NCBI GenBank assembly: GCA_050945075.1
Contig: JBMNSG010000111.1
Span: forward strand, 1 to 7,970
Origin: UBA7485 sp050945075
GTDB lineage: Bacteria > Bacillota > Clostridia > Eubacteriales > Eubacteriaceae
Reading direction: 5' to 3'
Length of the DNA stretch: 7,970 bases
Shown here: positions 6,107-7,970 of the stretch, piece after piece
Numbering within the stretch: position 1 is the stretch's first letter
How the letters are laid out: each line of letters begins with the position of its first letter
Made by a program: the position numbers and the translations under genes
Notes under the pieces: generated by a model
The model's input: the letters and a program-made list of their open reading frames with translations, nothing else
Databases searched by the model: none
What the model was told of the DNA's origin: nothing

Positions 6107-6127
6107 ATGTAGTAATTAAAACTACAT
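6107..6127. promoter_or_regulatory. Operator-like palindrome ATGTAGT-N7-ACTACAT
   Basis: Perfect 7-bp arms around an AT-only centre, with an outer GTTAC/GTAAC pair (6102-6106, 6135-6139) extending the symmetry. It lies about 9-29 bases downstream of the predicted DegV transcription start, a good place for a repressor. The neighbouring TetR protein is the obvious candidate; this is inference. Confidence 0.6.
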
Positions 6128-6142
6128 AGGAATGGTAACTGT

Positions 6143-6171
6143 ATTATAATACCGGTGAAAATTACAGTCAA
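6143..6171 (-). promoter_or_regulatory. Sigma-A promoter for the DegV-PAP2 operon
   Basis: On the minus strand, TTGACT (complement of 6166-6171) is spaced 17 bases from a perfect TATAAT (complement of 6143-6148). Predicted start is near 6136, giving a leader of about 78 bases. Confidence 0.82.
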
Positions 6172-6236
6172 TTGTATACACGATGAATAGCAGGATAAAA
6201 TAAGCGATGACACATACACATTTAGTATATTAACGA

Positions 6237-6265
6237 TTGAAATAAGATAAACAGTCGAATAAAAT
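6237..6265 (+). promoter_or_regulatory. Sigma-A promoter for the tetR-type gene
   Basis: TTGAAA (6237-6242), a 17-base spacer and TAAAAT (6260-6265) match the consensus at five of six bases each. Predicted start is near 6272, about 70 bases before the TTG start at 6341. Confidence 0.65.
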
Positions 6266-6340
6266 GCCGGATATCGTGTTGTATATCAATTGCAGGATAG
6301 TTACGCCCACGAAAATGTAACGGGGGAAGGACAGAATATT

Positions 6341-6937
6341 TTGGATAGAAGACAGCAGAAAACCAGAGATGCTATTTTTGAAGCATTCACCAGACTTCTT
6401 GCGCAGAAAAGCTACAGCAGGCTGACGGTGCAGGAAATAATCGATGAAGCCAATATCGGACGCAGCACTTTTTATGCGCACTTTGAATCAAAAGACGAGC
6501 TGCTCAGAGAAATGTGTACAGATTTATTCGCACACGTCTTTTCCGGGTCCCTGCATTCAGAAAAAACACATGATTTTTCTCTGAAGAGCAAAGATCCGGA
6601 AGCGATGATCGCCCATATTCTTTATCATCTGCGTGACAACAAGAAAAACATCCTCCAGATTCTGGGTTCTGAAAGCGGTGAGCTGTTTACCGGTTTCTTC
6701 AGGCAATACCTGAATCAGATGCTCTCGCGCGGACTGATCGAAACCCTGCCAGTCAGGGATGTTCCGGAGGATTTCCTGATTAATCATCTCTCAAGCAGCT
6801 TTATCGGAATGGTTCAGTGGTGGATCGCAAACAGTCTGGAACAGAGTCCGGAACAGCTGGCTGCCTGGTTTATTGAAGTGATTCAGGGACAGCCGCATCC
6901 AGCTGGTTTAACACCTGGGCACAGTTATAATCCGTGA
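6341..6937 (+). CDS. TetR/AcrR family transcriptional regulator
   Basis: DNA-binding repressor-type protein of 198 residues. The N-terminal helix-turn-helix is at 28-48 (LTVQEIIDEANIGRSTFYAHF), the classic TetR_N motif. The C-terminal ligand and dimer part, with HLSSSFIGMVQWWI near its end, resembles the TetR_C domains common in Firmicutes regulators. I chose TTG 6341 because the protein then begins MDRRQQKTRDAI, as relatives do, and GGGGGAAGGA lies about ten bases upstream. A longer reading from TTG 6290 adds 17 residues unlike the family. It is divergent from the DegV-PAP2 operon, and the shared intergenic palindromes suggest it represses that operon, possibly in response to a lipid or hydrophobic ligand. 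The last 68 bases of the gene overlap the converging SorC-type gene. Confidence 0.9.
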   Translation: MDRRQQKTRDAIFEAFTRLLAQKSYSRLTVQEIIDEANIGRSTFYAHFESKDELLREMCTDLFAHVFSGSLHSEKTHDFSLKSKDPEAMIAHILYHLRDNKKNILQILGSESGELFTGFFRQYLNQMLSRGLIETLPVRDVPEDFLINHLSSSFIGMVQWWIANSLEQSPEQLAAWFIEVIQGQPHPAGLTPGHSYNP

Positions 6938-7847
6938 CCAGAACGTTGATGTAACCACCGTTAATAGCGCCATGGATAGCCCGTGCTTTAGTCGAGCCGC
7001 CAGCAATACCGATGGCGTATTTAACATTCTTCAGGATATCAAGATCGATAGACATGACCTTGTCATTTTCCTCGAATTTGTTAATATTTCCTTTTTCATC
7101 ATAAAACTTCATGCAAATGTCACCGCAGATATTTTCGGCTTCCATTTCATCGAACATCTGTGATGTGATATATCCGGTCTTGGTCACTGTCGAATTCTGT
7201 CCAGGAGAGCCTATTCCAAGCAGAGCAACATCCATTCTAGCGGCCTTTTTAAAAACCCGCTGGATACTATTTTCTTTTAAAAGTTCAGTTTTAGTACTTT
7301 TTCTGGATACCATTGCCGGAGTGTGAAGAGGCAGATAGATGCCGCCATACGATTTAGCCAGCATTTCTGCCAAGTAGTTACTATGCAGATCATTAGCAAC
7401 TGTTCCCACACCTCCGATCAGCGGGACGAAGGTCAGATTGGAATGATAGTTGCCTGTAAAATTAGGAGCAATCCTGGCAACACTGGTACCCATGGTAACG
7501 CCAACGGTATCACCATCTTTAAGGATTCGGGACAGATATTGTGCGGCGGCTTTACCCATTGCATCTTTGGTTTCGGCATCATTACCAGTCGAATCGACAA
7601 TATATACTTCTTTTAGTCCGAACTTTTCTTCGATCATCTGTTCAAGCTGAAAATATTTACGTCCGTTGACGTCAGAAACTGTAATGGTCACAATTCCGGC
7701 ATCACGGGCAGCGGAAAGCAGTTTCGATACTGTCGGCCTGGATATTTTAAGTTTGTTGGCGATTTCCTGCTGACTCAGGTTCTTGTTATAATACAGATCG
7801 CTAACCCGCAGCATCATGCGTTCGTCCTCAAAGAGATTTTTTCTCAT
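6870..7847 (-). CDS. SorC/DeoR-type sugar-binding transcriptional regulator
   Basis: Protein of 325 residues. An N-terminal helix-turn-helix (about 24-45, LSQQEIANKLKISRPTVSKLL) is followed by the sugar-binding domain of the SorC family, with GDTVGVTMGTS, PLIGGVG and LLGIGSPGQ motifs. Members bind phosphorylated sugars and control nearby sugar-uptake and catabolic operons. ATG 7847 is preceded by AGAGGAAA. No sugar operon is in the window; its targets are probably beyond the right edge, where the upstream region (7848-7970) carries palindromes that could be operators. Its 3' end overlaps the end of the tetR-type gene by 68 bases on the opposite strand. Confidence 0.92.
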   Translation of the reverse strand: MRKNLFEDERMMLRVSDLYYNKNLSQQEIANKLKISRPTVSKLLSAARDAGIVTITVSDVNGRKYFQLEQMIEEKFGLKEVYIVDSTGNDAETKDAMGKAAAQYLSRILKDGDTVGVTMGTSVARIAPNFTGNYHSNLTFVPLIGGVGTVANDLHSNYLAEMLAKSYGGIYLPLHTPAMVSRKSTKTELLKENSIQRVFKKAARMDVALLGIGSPGQNSTVTKTGYITSQMFDEMEAENICGDICMKFYDEKGNINKFEENDKVMSIDLDILKNVKYAIGIAGGSTKARAIHGAINGGYINVLVTDYNCAQVLNQLDAAVPESLQ

Positions 7848-7940
7848 AGTTTTTCCTCTTGTATAAATTCATTTCCGCTATTTCTTTTTCGTTCCATCGC
7901 CGTTTATAAACTGATCATGTTTGTCTTCATTTTAACATAC

Positions 7941-7967
7941 TGATAATATCAATGGATGAAAACCATT
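7941..7967. promoter_or_regulatory. Two adjoining palindromes upstream of the SorC-type gene
   Basis: TGATAATATCA (7941-7951) is symmetric about its central base, and AATGG-N7-CCATT (7951-7967) follows, sharing one base. They lie about 95-120 bases before the SorC start codon at the window edge. They could be operators for autoregulation or for a divergent gene outside the window. I found no well-spaced promoter here. Confidence 0.35.
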
Positions 7968-7970
7968 AAA

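Noticed and set aside
6290..6340. Longer N-terminus for the TetR protein from TTG 6290
   Set aside because: The extra 17 residues do not match the family. TTG 6341 has a strong purine-rich ribosome site and gives the usual MDRRQ opening.
6972..7650. Several plus-strand ORFs inside the SorC region
   Set aside because: All are antisense to a full-length SorC protein and overlap one another in different frames.

Overview
The window looks like a mid-GC Bacillota (Firmicutes) chromosome segment, most likely from a Clostridia-like lineage. This rests on protein style only: an ECF transporter S component without its own ATPases, a DegV/FakB-type protein, a TetR regulator with a Firmicutes-style C-terminal domain, AGGAGG-type ribosome binding sites, TTG starts, and consensus sigma-A promoters. 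I cannot name a genus. There are ten substantial protein genes and one tiny gene remnant. I see no rRNA, tRNA, CRISPR array, insertion sequence or phage module.

Left part (1-1450, plus strand): a DNA-3-methyladenine glycosylase-like gene whose 5' end is broken or mis-sequenced, joined by a TGATG stop/start overlap to a maltose/galactoside O-acetyltransferase-like gene. The acetyltransferase lacks the usual catalytic histidine and carries an acidic, repeat-containing C-terminal tail. A symmetric bidirectional terminator (1425-1450) separates this pair from the next block.

Middle block (1449-4395, minus strand, read right to left): a consensus promoter at 4366-4395 drives a small lipoprotein gene and then a YeiH-family membrane transporter. 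A strong intrinsic terminator follows, lying only 30 bases before the start of an ECF transporter S component that is tightly coupled to a class I SAM methyltransferase. That terminator could end the transporter unit, act as an attenuator for the ECF/methyltransferase pair, or do both.

Region 4396-4616: AT-rich, with a palindrome and a 21-codon plus-strand ORF with a good ribosome binding site. It looks like the surviving head of a larger gene family. It is followed by the terminator of the next minus-strand operon.

Right part (4617-6340): a DegV/FakB-type fatty-acid-binding protein and a PAP2-superfamily membrane protein form a translationally coupled minus-strand pair, plausibly a lipid module. 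Divergent from it is a TetR-family regulator. The shared intergenic region holds clear sigma-A promoters in both directions and palindromes suitable as operators, so the simplest reading is that TetR controls the DegV-PAP2 pair and perhaps itself.

Right edge (6870-7970): a SorC-family sugar-responsive regulator converges on the tetR gene, and the two coding regions overlap tail to tail by 68 bases with no terminator between them. I did not find a convincing new multi-gene system. The most unusual items are the acetyltransferase with altered active site and tail, the terminator-containing leader of the ECF/methyltransferase pair, and the truncated 21-codon ORF.
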